This document shows, piece by piece, positions 25,786 to 34,774 of a stretch of 64,000 bases of DNA (position 1 is its first letter; each line of letters starts with the position of its first letter). The DNA comes from Ornithinibacillus halophilus. Its GTDB lineage: Bacteria > Bacillota > Bacilli > Bacillales > Amphibacillaceae. Position numbers and translations under genes: made by a program. The notes under the pieces are model-generated. The model saw only the letters and a list, made by a program, of their open reading frames with translations, ran no database searches and was not told where the DNA came from. Location: assembly GCF_900129485.1 (NCBI RefSeq), contig NZ_FQVW01000008.1:19951-83950 (forward strand), given 5' to 3'.

Positions 25786-26220
25786 GAGCTGTACTAGTTT
25801 ACGAAAAACTTCTTCATCACGTTCGTCTAGTGCTTTGTCAATCAAGCGTTTTATATTTTGATGTTCTAATTCATCGATTATGACAGCGTTTACATCTTTA
25901 ATCTGTTTCGAATCCATTTGCATGCTATCATAATACGGTTTTGCGATAGAATGTAGCTGAAATAAAAAATCCGGTAGGGAGATTAGTTCGCTCATCGTCA
26001 TGTAGACAATATCTTTGCCCTTTTGAAAAGCAAATCTGGCACCAACATTCTCTACTTTACGTGTTTTTCGGTTTATTCTAATTTCCTTCGCCTCAATAGG
26101 GATGAATTGATATACTTTTTTATTAATTACCACTGCAAAATACTGGTAAGCCAAAATAATTCGTACGTACTGATCATCTGCTTTTATATAATACGGCTTT
26201 AACATTTTTACGGATATCAT
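25780..26220 (-). CDS. IDEAL domain-containing protein (paralogue 2)
   Basis: Paralogue of the preceding gene, with the same order of conserved parts: KPYYIKADDQYVRIILAYQY, FIPIEAKEIRINRKTRKVEN, YMTMSELISLPDFLFQL, then VIIDELEHQNIKRLIDKALD and ERDEEVFRKL. I chose the ATG at 26218-26220, which follows GGGGGGTGTACAG. An earlier ATG at 26239 lacks a ribosome site. The tandem pair looks like a recent duplication followed by strong divergence in the N-terminal half. Role unknown. Confidence 0.82.
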   Translation of the reverse strand: MISVKMLKPYYIKADDQYVRIILAYQYFAVVINKKVYQFIPIEAKEIRINRKTRKVENVGARFAFQKGKDIVYMTMSELISLPDFLFQLHSIAKPYYDSMQMDSKQIKDVNAVIIDELEHQNIKRLIDKALDERDEEVFRKLVQLL

Positions 26221-26347
26221 CTGTACACCCCCCATTATCATACTCCAAATTTTCAGTTAATTAATTTTACAACATATTCACATAAAATACAAGGAAAATT
26301 TCGATATGTATGACTACAGCCTTGCTCATCATGCAAGGCTGCCTTCG

Positions 26348-27391
26348 TTACTGAATAATTTTACCTAGTATAAAGGTGACTATTTTACTGACATCATGTT
26401 CTTCAAAATGATATTGCATTTCGACTTCCTCATGAAATTTTCCTGCCTCTTTTAAATTTACAATTCCTTTTTTCATAAATGATTTGTAATTCGTATTTAA
26501 GGCATCAATTTCGGTTGCATACTTCTCATCAGTGCCAGGAGTTACAGCTTCCTCATACAGATCAATGATTGAATGGCCATCCTCACTCGGGAAAAATTCA
26601 TGGGGATCTGTGCTATCAAAAATACAGAAATCTAATTCACGTACAAGCACCATATCAATACTACTTGGATCAAAGCTACAATGGTATAGTTCTATATCGT
26701 ATCCATAGTCATGACACGCAGACATTATTTTTTTCATAAACGTCGATTTCCCTGTACCAGCACGTCCTTTAACAAAATAACATGTCGAGAGAGTCTTCAA
26801 TATTTCAGGGACTTCATTAACAACGCCATCTTTCGTATTCGTACCAAATAGGCGATGATAAATATTCGCTTTTCGATTCTGCTTTTCTTTGGAATTAAGT
26901 AACTTCGTAATAAATTCTTCTGCGATCTCATTCGCCTTTTCAAAATCCATTTCATTGATATAGACTTTCTCTAAATCATCATGAATTTTTAAACCTGTTT
27001 CAAAATTTGTATAGGATTCTTCAGTTAATTGCTTTATTTTTTCCTGTTTATCCGGATAACTCTCTTCTGATCTTGCTAAAAATAAGCCTAAATCAACTTC
27101 AATAGCTCCATTTAAATCAGGCGTTGCAATTGTATCAACGACAACAGCAAATGAATGCCCACGAATAATGACACCATCTAAAAATTCACTACCTAATGGG
27201 CTTAATAAAACCTCTAAATCTGATTCACTTTCATACTTGTTTATTATTTGTTGAATCACTTTCGTTTTTAATGTTGCTGAGGGATGATTCAAAATTATGA
27301 CATGATGGAAATCTTCCACATTGGTCGACAAAAAATTAACAAAACCATCCGCAGTATTTCCACTGACATAATACGCTTGTTTGCTAGGCAA
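26348..27391 (-). CDS. P-loop ATPase, PRK06851-like
   Basis: The 347 residues hold a Walker A motif in the second half (VKGRAGTGKSTFMKKIMSAC). The N-terminal half is a degenerate counterpart (VIILNHPSATLKTKVIQQII), suggesting an internal duplication of a P-loop fold. The region HCSFDPSSIDMVLVRELDFC, IFDSTDPHEFFP follows the nucleotide site. I know this family as an uncharacterised Firmicute nucleotide-binding protein. The start is TTG behind AAAGGAAG. A hairpin without a clear T run (26320-26340) lies after the stop. Confidence 0.75.
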   Translation of the reverse strand: MPSKQAYYVSGNTADGFVNFLSTNVEDFHHVIILNHPSATLKTKVIQQIINKYESESDLEVLLSPLGSEFLDGVIIRGHSFAVVVDTIATPDLNGAIEVDLGLFLARSEESYPDKQEKIKQLTEESYTNFETGLKIHDDLEKVYINEMDFEKANEIAEEFITKLLNSKEKQNRKANIYHRLFGTNTKDGVVNEVPEILKTLSTCYFVKGRAGTGKSTFMKKIMSACHDYGYDIELYHCSFDPSSIDMVLVRELDFCIFDSTDPHEFFPSEDGHSIIDLYEEAVTPGTDEKYATEIDALNTNYKSFMKKGIVNLKEAGKFHEEVEMQYHFEEHDVSKIVTFILGKIIQ

Positions 27392-27521
27392 GGAGACACT
27401 TCCTTTGCTAAAGATTCTTGGTTTAGTTTATGTATATGGCCTAAAAGTGGTGATATGTTTCTATTATAACATTTCATTTTTATGGGGAAAGGGAATGGAG
27501 TTGATGAGTGGGATGTATGAA

Positions 27522-27990
27522 TGGTGCGAGTGTGTGGGATTTAATGGGGAGCGAGTTGCACCTGGGGGCGAGCGAGTTGACATCGTTGGGGAGCGAGTTT
27601 TATTCGAGAGCGAGCGACATGTGCTCGATGGGGAGCAACTCTCAACCGGCGGCGAGCGAGTTTACAGCCTTTGGGAGCGAATTCCACCGGCGGCGAGCGA
27701 ATTCACATCCATGGGGAGCGACTTCCACCAAGTACGAGCGAGTTCTCTACCACGGGGAGCGACTCCCACCAGGGGCGAGCGAATTTACATCACCAGGGAG
27801 CAACTCACACCCAAGTGCGAGCGAGTTCTCTACCACGGGGAGCGAATTCCACCTAGTGCGAGCGAGTTCTCTACCACCGGGAGCAATTCACACCCAAGTG
27901 CGAGCGAGTTCTCTACCACCGGGAGCGATTCCCACCAGGGGCGAGCGAGTTAACATCGTTGGGGAGCGAATCCTCCCCAACACCGCCCCC
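27522..27990 (+). repeat. 21-bp-phased GAGCGA array 1
   Basis: About 21 tandem units of 20-22 bases, each carrying GAGCGA (GGGGAGCGA alternating with GCGAGCGA) followed by degenerate sequence such as GTTCTCTACCAC or ATTCCACC. It fills the 611-base gap between the P-loop gene and the DUF779 gene. Because 21 is a multiple of 3 and stops are rare, several reading frames are open, but none shows a ribosome site or a known fold. Confidence 0.85.
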
Positions 27991-28002
27991 CACAAACCCT
28001 AT

Positions 28003-28362
28003 CTAAGATATACTCAATTCCCTCCTCTCCTCTTCCGTAAACACCCTAGACCTAGTCAAAAACCGCTTCCCTTCTGGCCCTTCTACAGAAAACATGCCAC
28101 CTCTTCCATCCACTACATCAATAATTAACTGCGTATGCTTCCAGTATTCGTATTGATCCTTGGACATATAAAATGGTGTATCTCCAATGTCGCCCAAGTA
28201 GATATCCGAGTCTCCTACTCTAAATTCACCTCGTGGATAACACATTGGTGAGCTTCCATCACAGCATCCTCCCGATTGATGAAACATCAATTCTCCATGT
28301 ATCGTCTTCAACTTATCTAGCAATTGAAGTGTTTCTTCCGTTGCAGTTACACGTTCCACCAT
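28003..28362 (-). CDS. DUF779 family protein
   Basis: DUF779 proteins are small and usually encoded beside aldehyde dehydrogenases, as here (the dehydrogenase gene is 200 bases upstream). The 119 residues include the conserved cysteine cluster MFHQSGGCCDGSSPMCYP, the strand IYLGDIGDTPFYMS and the tail FSVEGPEGKRFLTRSR. I chose the ATG at 28360-28362 behind AGAGGTG; the open frame continues to 28413. The cysteines suggest metal or redox binding, but the function is unproven. Confidence 0.9.
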   Translation of the reverse strand: MVERVTATEETLQLLDKLKTIHGELMFHQSGGCCDGSSPMCYPRGEFRVGDSDIYLGDIGDTPFYMSKDQYEYWKHTQLIIDVVDGRGGMFSVEGPEGKRFLTRSRVFTEEERRELSIS

Positions 28363-28402
28363 ACTAGCACCTCTTTTCATGATTTCTACCAATATATGCA
28401 AA

Positions 28403-28433
28403 AAGGAAGCCATCCATGAATTGGCTTCCTTTT
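28403..28433 (-). terminator. Intrinsic terminator after the aldehyde dehydrogenase gene
   Basis: AAAAGGAAGCCA / TGGCTTCCTTTT, perfect 12-bp stem with poly-A/poly-T flanks. It lies between the dehydrogenase and DUF779 genes, beyond a dispersed repeat. Confidence 0.8.
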
Positions 28434-28560
28434 AAGAAGAGCGCCGACCCGAGCACCCGCTTTACGACGTACAAAGTGATCTTGCTCCTTGTCATGAGTA
28501 ACTAAGGCACATCCTTCGCTAGTCGCAGGTGCTCGGATTTAGAGTTCAGCGCTTCCAGTT
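28434..28560. repeat. Dispersed palindromic repeat, partial copy
   Basis: Shares CGCTTTACGACGTAC-like and CTTCGCTAGTCGCAGG strings with the repeats at 61853-62046 and 63805-64000. Its ends are complementary (GACCCGAGCACC with GGTGCTCGG), so it can fold into a long hairpin. Confidence 0.7.
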
Positions 28561-28563
28561 TAA

Positions 28564-30084
28564 TTAAAACAGACCAGCTGCACCTTCACTATAACTAATC
28601 AGTAGATTCTTAGTTTGTTGGTAATGGTCTAACATCATTTGATGATTTTCTCTTCCAATACCAGATTTCTTATATCCACCAAAAGCTGCATGTGCTGGAT
28701 ACTGGTGATAGCAGTTCGTCCATACCCGTCCTGCCTCAATTCCACGGCCAAAGCGATATGCCGTATTGATATCACGAGTCCATACCCCTGCACCTAAACC
28801 ATATAATGTGTCATTAGCAATTTCCATCGCCTCATCCTTATCCTTAAACGTAGTTACGGATAGTACCGGACCAAAGATCTCTTCTTGGAATATACGCATA
28901 TTGTTGTTTCCTTTGAAAATAGTAGGTTCTACGTAATATCCTTCTGCAAGTTCCCCTTCTAATTTATTCACATTTCCACCAGTAAGAACATCGGCACCTT
29001 CTTGTTTTCCAATATCAAGATAGGATGTGATTTTTTCCATTTGCTCAAGAGACGCTTGTGCCCCCATCATCGTATCCGTATCAAGAGGATGGCCAATCTT
29101 AATTTGCTTCACACGCTCAACTGCACGCTCCATAAATTGATCATAAATCGATTCATGAATTAATGCTCTTGAAGGACAGGTACATACTTCCCCTTGGTTT
29201 AATGCAAACATAACCATCCCTTCAATTGCTTTATCTAAAAAGCCATCATCTTTATCCATCACATCTTCAAAGAAAATATTTGGTGATTTTCCACCTAATT
29301 CTAATGTAACAGGAATGATGTTTTCTGAAGCATACTGCATGATTAGTCGACCAGTTGTGGTTTCCCCAGTAAAGGCGATTTTTGAGATTCGGCTGCTTGA
29401 TGCTAGTGGTTTTCCTGCTTCTAGACCAAAGCCGTTAACAATATTGATAACTCCCGGTGGTAATAAATCTTGAATTAACTCCATAAGTACATGGATGGAT
29501 GCTGGTGTTTGTTCTGCAGGTTTCAAAACAACACAGTTTCCTGCTGCTAAAGCTGGAGCAAGCTTCCACGTTGCCATAAGGATTGGGAAGTTCCATGGTA
29601 TAATTTGTCCAACCACACCTAGTGGCTCATGGAAATGATAAGCAACTGTATCATTATCAACTTGGCTTATTCCACCTTCTTGTGATCTGATGGCACCTGC
29701 GAAATAGCGGAAATGATCAACAGCCAATGGGAAATCTGCAGCTAACGTTTCTCGAACAGCTTTACCATTGTCCCAAGTTTCTGCTACTGCTAACATTTCC
29801 AGGTTTTCTTCAATTCGGTCAGCTATCTTATTTAAAATATTCGCACGTTCTGCCACTGATGTACTTCCCCAAGCATCTTTTGCATCATGTGCTGCATCAA
29901 TTGCTGCTTCGACATCATCCTTATTGGAACGAGCAATCTCGCAAAATACCTGTCCCGTAACTGGACTTACGTTTTTAAAATATTGCCCGCTTGCTGGTGG
30001 TCGATACTCCCCACCAATAAAATTGTCATAGCGCTCTTTGAAATGGACAAGCGAACCTTCTGTATTTGGATTTGCATACTTCAT
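28564..30084 (-). CDS. NAD(P)-dependent aldehyde dehydrogenase (AldB/ExaC group)
   Basis: Oxidises aldehydes, probably acetaldehyde or similar, to the acid. The 506 residues contain the Rossmann motif [20 protein letters not shown], the catalytic Glu in [14 protein letters not shown] and the catalytic Cys in [20 protein letters not shown]. Further on come [10 protein letters not shown] and [12 protein letters not shown]. The double-Cys active site and C-terminal [17 protein letters not shown] fit the acetaldehyde/chloroacetaldehyde dehydrogenase group usually paired with DUF779. Strong ribosome site AAGGAGGAGG. Confidence 0.95.
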   Translation of the reverse strand: MKYANPNTEGSLVHFKERYDNFIGGEYRPPASGQYFKNVSPVTGQVFCEIARSNKDDVEAAIDAAHDAKDAWGSTSVAERANILNKIADRIEENLEMLAVAETWDNGKAVRETLAADFPLAVDHFRYFAGAIRSQEGGISQVDNDTVAYHFHEPLGVVGQIIPWNFPILMATWKLAPALAAGNCVVLKPAEQTPASIHVLMELIQDLLPPGVINIVNGFGLEAGKPLASSSRISKIAFTGETTTGRLIMQYASENIIPVTLELGGKSPNIFFEDVMDKDDGFLDKAIEGMVMFALNQGEVCTCPSRALIHESIYDQFMERAVERVKQIKIGHPLDTDTMMGAQASLEQMEKITSYLDIGKQEGADVLTGGNVNKLEGELAEGYYVEPTIFKGNNNMRIFQEEIFGPVLSVTTFKDKDEAMEIANDTLYGLGAGVWTRDINTAYRFGRGIEAGRVWTNCYHQYPAHAAFGGYKKSGIGRENHQMMLDHYQQTKNLLISYSEGAAGLF

Positions 30085-30202
30085 ACGTTCTTTTCCTCCT
30101 CCTTTTTATTCGTTGAATATCTAGGTGAGGCCTCTATTTGATAGGTATTCTTGTCCATAACAAAATATTCCATATTGGTGAAAAATAATTGCCAAACAAA
30201 AC

Positions 30203-30240
30203 ACGAAAAAAGAAGCACCTACTCTAATAGGCACTTCTTT
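30203..30240 (-). terminator. Intrinsic terminator after ydjO-like gene
   Basis: Reverse strand AAGAAGTGCCTA, TTAGAG, TAGGTGCTTCTT then TTTTCG; 12-bp stem with two G-U pairs. Confidence 0.85.
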
Positions 30241-30272
30241 AAAATGTATGCTTCTATTCAGTTGTATAGTGA

Positions 30273-30455
30273 TTACTTTAATTCAGGTAATACTCGAACT
30301 TCTCTTTCCATTCCAGATTGGCATAACGGACATTGTGGTTCTTCCTCAAAACTATAGGATTCGCGCATCCATCCATTACAATCATCGCTAGCACATGACC
30401 AGATATTTGTTTCCACCTCTGGTACTGGCTCTTTAGGTCCACGTGAAAAAGCCAT
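30273..30455 (-). CDS. ydjO: Cold-inducible protein YdjO family
   Basis: Small zinc-ribbon protein related to B. subtilis YdjO, which is cold-inducible and of unknown function. It carries two Cys pairs (WSCASDDCNGWMRESY and PQCPLCQSGM), the family signature W-x-C-x5-C-N-G-W and C-P-L-C. I favour the ATG at 30453-30455 behind AAAGGGGATG, which matches the family start. An ATG six codons earlier (30473) also has a good ribosome site. Confidence 0.85.
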   Translation of the reverse strand: MAFSRGPKEPVPEVETNIWSCASDDCNGWMRESYSFEEEPQCPLCQSGMEREVRVLPELK

Positions 30456-30525
30456 GACGGCATCCCCTTTCATCGTACTACTCCTATTATACTCTTTTTC
30501 CTGTTACAATGAAAGGGAACCTCAT

Positions 30526-30870
30526 CTAAGATTTGTTCGTTGCCTTCCAGTTTAGAAACTTAATATATTCTCGGAATTCCTCCAAGTCCACCTTATGAAG
30601 ATCTTCGTTGAAAGCATTTTTAATGACTGTTACTAGCTCATCATCCACGTCAACTAATTTTTTCTGGTCCATAATCAACTCACCTAGCAAGTATTCCAAT
30701 GTACAGCCCAAAGTCTGTGCTATTTTGGTCAATACTTGTAAAGAAGGATTTGTCCGAAGCCCCCTCTCCAAGTAACTTAAATACGACTTGGAGACACCTG
30801 ATTCTTCAGCTAAACGGGATAATGAGTAACCTTTTTCTAACCTTACTTTCTTTAACCGTTTGCCAACCAT
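30526..30870 (-). CDS. Second SinR-like/SlrR-like regulator
   Basis: The 114 residues have a SinR-type helix-turn-helix (GYSLSRLAEESGVSKSYLSY, LERGLRTNPSLQVLTKIAQT) and a C-terminal oligomerisation helix pair (DDELVTVIKNAFNEDLHKVD, LEEFREYIKFLNWKATN) like that of SinR. It is shorter than B. subtilis SlrR (152) and lacks its second SinI-like segment, so it is a paralogue rather than a clear SlrR. The start ATG (third codon of the open frame) follows AAGGGG. Its upstream region carries exact SinR boxes, so cross- or autoregulation with SinR is likely (inference). Confidence 0.85.
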   Translation of the reverse strand: MVGKRLKKVRLEKGYSLSRLAEESGVSKSYLSYLERGLRTNPSLQVLTKIAQTLGCTLEYLLGELIMDQKKLVDVDDELVTVIKNAFNEDLHKVDLEEFREYIKFLNWKATNKS

Positions 30871-30917
30871 AGGCATTTCCCCTTATCCAATAACTTAAAG
30901 TCTCTTATGTGCATTAT

Positions 30918-31008
30918 AAAGAACATACCAAACTTTTAAAAGAACCAAGTTACCCAGTAAATAAGAGGAAAATAAAGAAATATAAAGCAATTTGTTCTTA
31001 ATAAAGAA
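30918..31008. promoter_or_regulatory. SinR-type operators upstream of the SinR-like gene
   Basis: Exact GTTCTTT boxes (reverse strand) at 30918-30924 and 30939-30945 are exactly 21 bases apart. The palindrome TTCTTAATAAAGAA at 30995-31008 is identical to the one upstream of tasA (20673-20686). Confidence 0.65.
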
Positions 31009-31042
31009 GAAATGGTCTTTTTTGAGAAAATGGACAAAATGA

Positions 31043-31066
31043 TAAAAAAGCCCCATATAGAGGCTC
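31043..31066 (-). terminator. Intrinsic terminator after HAD gene
   Basis: Reverse strand AGCCTC, TATAT, GGGGCT, TTTTTTATC. Confidence 0.7.
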
Positions 31067-31071
31067 CATCA

Positions 31072-31803
31072 TTATAATACATATTTTTCAATTGCTTTTG
31101 CTACACCATCATTGTTATTCGTGTCTGTCACGTGGTTTGCAACTTTTTTAATTGCTTCTTGTGCATTTCCCATCGCAACCCCAACACCTGCATCTTGAAT
31201 CATTTTTATGTCATTTAAACTGTCCCCACATGCCAATACGTTTTCCATAGTGATTCCAAGTTCTTTGCAAACCCTTCGTAAAGCTCTAGACTTACTCACA
31301 CCTTCTGGATTCACCTCAACGTTCGTTGGCAAGGAATTGGTTAATTCTAACCCCTCCATGTAGGATAACTCTTTATTAAAATCATCGAGTTTACCCATAT
31401 CATTAGAGTTACATCCGAATTTTAGCCATTCATGGGTATAAAAATCATCTGGACGATTATTATGGAAAAGTTCAGTTGTGGAAATCATCCAAGGAGAAAC
31501 GCCCATCTCAATAGCTAAGTGCCACATTTTCTCAATGTCTTCTGTCTTAAGTAAATGCTGTTCGACTAATTCTTTATTCATTGTCCAGATTTCACCACCA
31601 TTACAAGTTACTAAAAATGATTGTAATTGTAATGATTCTGCGTATGGATAACAGGATTCTAACCATCGCCCCGTACTCAGAACAACTTGAACGCCTTGAT
31701 TCAGTGCTTTTCCGATGACTTCTTTCGTGTAGTCCGTTACCTCATGATCTCTATTTAAAAGCGTTCCGTCCATGTCTAATGCAATTAATTTAATATCAGC
31801 CAT
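31072..31803 (-). CDS. Cof-type HAD-IIB phosphatase
   Basis: Haloacid-dehalogenase superfamily hydrolase acting on phosphorylated metabolites, with the substrate not predictable from sequence. The 243 residues have motif I LIALDMDGTLLNRDHEV, motif II VVLSTGRW, the C2B cap in the middle and the motif III/IV region VSKSRALRRVCKELG, LACGDSLNDIKMIQDAGVGV, AMGNA. Slightly shorter than typical Cof proteins (about 265). Lies 13 bases downstream of the MFS gene, so they are probably cotranscribed. Ribosome site AAAAGGAG. Confidence 0.92.
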   Translation of the reverse strand: MADIKLIALDMDGTLLNRDHEVTDYTKEVIGKALNQGVQVVLSTGRWLESCYPYAESLQLQSFLVTCNGGEIWTMNKELVEQHLLKTEDIEKMWHLAIEMGVSPWMISTTELFHNNRPDDFYTHEWLKFGCNSNDMGKLDDFNKELSYMEGLELTNSLPTNVEVNPEGVSKSRALRRVCKELGITMENVLACGDSLNDIKMIQDAGVGVAMGNAQEAIKKVANHVTDTNNNDGVAKAIEKYVL

Positions 31804-31816
31804 GCAAAAACTCCTT

Positions 31817-33004
31817 TTAATTAGCTTGTGCTAATTCTTGTTGTTGTTTCACACCACGGTCGAATATCAATGTTGTTATAAAAGGAATCACTAAAAGAAT
31901 TAATAAAATAAAGAATAACAGCTGGATGTTGAATAAATCAACAACAAACCCTCCGACAACTGGTCCCATCATTCGACCTGCAGCTGCCACACTATTTACA
32001 AATCCTTGATAAAATCCTACCCTTCCTTTTGGTGCCAATTCATTTGCTAATGTCGGAATGGCCGGCCATACTAAAATCTCTCCAATCGTTAGTATAACCA
32101 TCGCTACAGCAAACATCGTAAATTCCTCTGCATACATCGCTACGACAAAAGAACCAATAAAGATAAAGGTTCCGATATAGATATGTTTTTTAACCGATGT
32201 TACTTTTTCCGTAACCCACTTCACTAATGGCTGCAATAGTACGATAAGAAAACCATTGATTGCCCATAGTGTACTGTATTGCTCTAATGGTATACCTAAG
32301 TCTTGGGTATGGGAAGCAATCGTAGACTGCCACTGACTATAGGCAAGCCAAGTGATAAAAAATCCACTACTCAAAATGATTAGAGCTGTAAAAGCTGCTT
32401 TGTTTTGGATTTTTTTACTTTGAGCAAGTACTGTTGTATGCATTTGTTGGTCTCTATCTTGATCCATCTGTTTAAACGTAAAGAGTACAACCAAGAAAAA
32501 CAGAAGGAAAAATGCTGCGTTTGCGATAAAGATGTAATCAAACGAAATACTTGCAACAAATCCACCAATGGTTGCTCCCAGTGCTACACCTAAATTCTGA
32601 GCAACATACACCGCATTAAAAGCACGTCTTCCACCTTCTGGCCAGACAGAACCTGCCATCGCAAACATGACTGGACCTGTAATTCCTGACCCGAAACCAA
32701 TCACTACAAGTAGGATGGAATATGGCAAAATACTATGATTAAACGACAAAATAATCGCAGCAACAAGGGAAAGAAAGATTCCGAATAAAATTGTCTTATA
32801 AGCACTAAATTTATCAAATAGTGTTCCACCAATTAAATTCCCAATGATTGCTGCTCCTTGATTTAACATTAAAATAACTCCAGCAAAAGCAAGACTTTTA
32901 CCAAGTTCATTATGCATATATATCGTGTTCAGTGGCCATAAAAAAGAGGCCCCTGTCACATTAATGGTCATTGCAATAACCAATAACCAAATCTTCTTAG
33001 GCAT
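31817..33004 (-). CDS. MFS transporter, multidrug-efflux type
   Basis: Twelve-helix major facilitator. The N-terminal half has the antiporter-type loop LIGGTLFDKFSAYKTIL between helices 2 and 3 and GFGSGITGPVMFAMAGSVWP, and the centre carries a charged loop (QMDQDRDQQMHTTVLAQS). The second half repeats the pattern. MdtH/YttB-like drug efflux is the best guess; the substrate is unknown. The start is uncertain: I used the ATG at 33002-33004 (GAGAG at eight bases), but ATG 33010 or TTG 33019 are possible. Probable operon with the downstream HAD gene. Confidence 0.88.
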   Translation of the reverse strand: MPKKIWLLVIAMTINVTGASFLWPLNTIYMHNELGKSLAFAGVILMLNQGAAIIGNLIGGTLFDKFSAYKTILFGIFLSLVAAIILSFNHSILPYSILLVVIGFGSGITGPVMFAMAGSVWPEGGRRAFNAVYVAQNLGVALGATIGGFVASISFDYIFIANAAFFLLFFLVVLFTFKQMDQDRDQQMHTTVLAQSKKIQNKAAFTALIILSSGFFITWLAYSQWQSTIASHTQDLGIPLEQYSTLWAINGFLIVLLQPLVKWVTEKVTSVKKHIYIGTFIFIGSFVVAMYAEEFTMFAVAMVILTIGEILVWPAIPTLANELAPKGRVGFYQGFVNSVAAAGRMMGPVVGGFVVDLFNIQLLFFILLILLVIPFITTLIFDRGVKQQQELAQAN

Positions 33005-33088
33005 CTCCATCACTCTCAATCTATTATATCATCAACTTATTCTATTACATTGGAGTAACGGATGGCAATATAGAAGTTTTGGAAATGA

Positions 33089-33580
33089 TTACTTTAATTT
33101 TAGCATTTTAATTAAATAATAAATTGTTGTTCCAAGTACAATTGTAATGAGTACGATGAGAAGAAACCCTGGTAACTCGACACCTTTTGCAGTCTGTATC
33201 ATATAGAAAGTTAAGAATAACATTATCACTCCAACTTGGAAATTCATCACTGTTAACATTTGCCTAGCCAAGACAAATAATGATTCAGCATTTTCTTCGG
33301 TTACTTTAACAGGATAGTTATACGTACTAGGGTCTTTTGCTAAGAAATATAACAGAAGGAAAACAACTTTAAATAAAAGAGGAAAAATCAGTATGATCGC
33401 TTTATTTCCCCAATTATCCGCCTCCCCTGCTAAATTAAAATGAATTGGAATTTCATCAGGGAGACTAGGAAACGACACAAAAATATAAATGATATTCCCA
33501 ATAATGATGAACAATAACAGTCGGTTTAAAATTCTCACTGTATAACTTGGTGGTAGGTTAACATCCATCTTATTTTTCAA
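33089..33580 (-). CDS. DUF1648 membrane protein (1)
   Basis: Four predicted membrane helices and the DUF1648 signature (LPDEIPIHFNLAGEADNWGN) after the first helix. DUF1648 occurs in SdpI-type immunity proteins, but here it stands alone without the SdpI C-terminal domain. I used the TTG at 33578-33580 behind AAAGGGG. Tandem with a similar gene 18 bases upstream. Function unknown. Confidence 0.85.
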   Translation of the reverse strand: MKNKMDVNLPPSYTVRILNRLLLFIIIGNIIYIFVSFPSLPDEIPIHFNLAGEADNWGNKAIILIFPLLFKVVFLLLYFLAKDPSTYNYPVKVTEENAESLFVLARQMLTVMNFQVGVIMLFLTFYMIQTAKGVELPGFLLIVLITIVLGTTIYYLIKMLKLK

Positions 33581-33598
33581 AAGGTACACCCCTTTCTG

Positions 33599-34093
33599 TT
33601 ATCTCGCTTTAATCATTTTTGTTATGTAGATAACAATGGTTGATATTGGGATTACAAAAATAATAATTAATAATAAATGAACAGAAAAACTATTTCCTAT
33701 TTGAAATTGAATCATTTCCCAGGAAATGTAACAAAATATGACAACAGCCTCCAAATTTAGTGTCGTTATAAATAATCTTCCTAGAGAATATTGCCGTGAA
33801 ACATTTTGTTCTGTTACTTCTACTAGGTAATTTAGTTTATGTGGAACTCTACTTAGAAAATACAACGGGATAAAAGTAATAATTGCTATAATAATAGGTC
33901 CAAAGATAATCCACTTGCTTCCCCATCCATCAGCCTCGCCCTCATTGTTGAAATGAATCGCAATTGTATCTGGCAGGTTTTTAATTGATAGAAAAACATA
34001 AATAATAGTTCCGATGATTACGAGGATCGATAGTGCATTCAGTATATGCTCCCATTTTGATGGTTTAACATTTATTTTCGGTTGTTTTTCCAT
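33599..34093 (-). CDS. DUF1648 membrane protein (2)
   Basis: Paralogue of the downstream gene with the same topology: helix 1 (LNALSILVIIGTIIYVFLSI), then the DUF1648 stretch LPDTIAIHFNNEGEADGWGS, then three further helices. The start ATG at 34091-34093 follows AAGGGGAG. The open frame extends to 34159 but would begin inside the pcp stop and span a terminator. Likely cotranscribed with the first DUF1648 gene. Possible bacteriocin-immunity-like or membrane-stress role; unproven. Confidence 0.85.
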   Translation of the reverse strand: MEKQPKINVKPSKWEHILNALSILVIIGTIIYVFLSIKNLPDTIAIHFNNEGEADGWGSKWIIFGPIIIAIITFIPLYFLSRVPHKLNYLVEVTEQNVSRQYSLGRLFITTLNLEAVVIFCYISWEMIQFQIGNSFSVHLLLIIIFVIPISTIVIYITKMIKAR

Positions 34094-34111
34094 TTTACTC
34101 CCCTTCCTAAA

Positions 34112-34144
34112 TGAAACTGCCTCATATTTTATACGAGGCAGTTT
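34112..34144 (-). terminator. Terminator-like hairpin after pcp
   Basis: AAACTGCCTC / GAGGCAGTTT, 10-bp perfect stem, followed on the reverse strand by CATTT. The T run is weak, so it may only attenuate. Confidence 0.6.
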
Positions 34145-34158
34145 ATCGTTTGGATTCA

Positions 34159-34755
34159 TTATAGGCAGTTAATACAGACTTTTATTGCTTTTTCTAAATC
34201 CTCTTGAGACCAACTTGGCATATTTTTTTCCACAGCCAACTTATGGGATGCTGGTATATGTATAAACCCTGATGGTCTATCAAGGTTATTTTTCTTATTG
34301 TAATATAACCCGTGGTACATCACGTTATTGCAAAGATACGCACCAGCAGTGTTTGAGATTTTTGCTGGTAAACTGGCCTCTTTTAAAGCATCAACCATTT
34401 TATTTATCGGCAGGGTAGAGAAATACCCATCATCCCCATCTTCGACTATTTTTTCACCATTTGGCTTATGTCCTCGATTATCAACCGGACCATCATTACA
34501 ATTGATCGCGATTCTCTCAGGAGTAATACAATTTCTCCCCCCAGCCAAACCAAGAGAAATGACAGCATCTGGGTTATGCTTTTCTATCAAATTGAGTAAT
34601 TGTTTCCCAGATTTTTGAAAGTCTACGGATAGAACCTCACCGATAATTTCATAATCATTAATCGTTTCCCCATTTAAAGACGTAGCAATTTCCGTAGTGG
34701 GATTGATTGGAAATTCCAAAAATGGTTCAAATCCTGTTAAAAGTAGTTTCTTCAT
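34159..34755 (-). CDS. pcp: Pyrrolidone-carboxylate peptidase (pyroglutamyl peptidase I)
   Basis: Cytoplasmic cysteine peptidase that removes N-terminal pyroglutamate. The catalytic triad is visible: Glu in LGLAGGRNCITPERIAIN, Cys in ISNTAGAYLCNNVMYHG and His in PSGFIHIPASH. The N-terminus KLLLTGFEPFLEFPINPTTE is also conserved. Length about 198, slightly shorter than usual (215). Two adjacent ATG codons are present; I used the second, better spaced from GAGGTGG. Confidence 0.96.
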   Translation of the reverse strand: MKKLLLTGFEPFLEFPINPTTEIATSLNGETINDYEIIGEVLSVDFQKSGKQLLNLIEKHNPDAVISLGLAGGRNCITPERIAINCNDGPVDNRGHKPNGEKIVEDGDDGYFSTLPINKMVDALKEASLPAKISNTAGAYLCNNVMYHGLYYNKKNNLDRPSGFIHIPASHKLAVEKNMPSWSQEDLEKAIKVCINCL

Positions 34756-34774
34756 CATTCCACCTCATTTTTAT

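Noticed and set aside
26320..26340. Hairpin GCCTTGC/GCAAGGC as a terminator after the P-loop gene
   Set aside because: No T run follows on the reverse strand, so it is mentioned only within that gene's entry.
27522..27990. Possible CRISPR array
   Set aside because: The units have short conserved cores and drifting sequence, no constant repeat with unique spacers of fixed size, and no cas genes nearby.
27381..28128. Long open frames rich in SEF, GSNS and GER repeats
   Set aside because: They follow the 21-bp GAGCGA array. Several frames and both strands are open at once, with no ribosome site, so they are not taken as genes.
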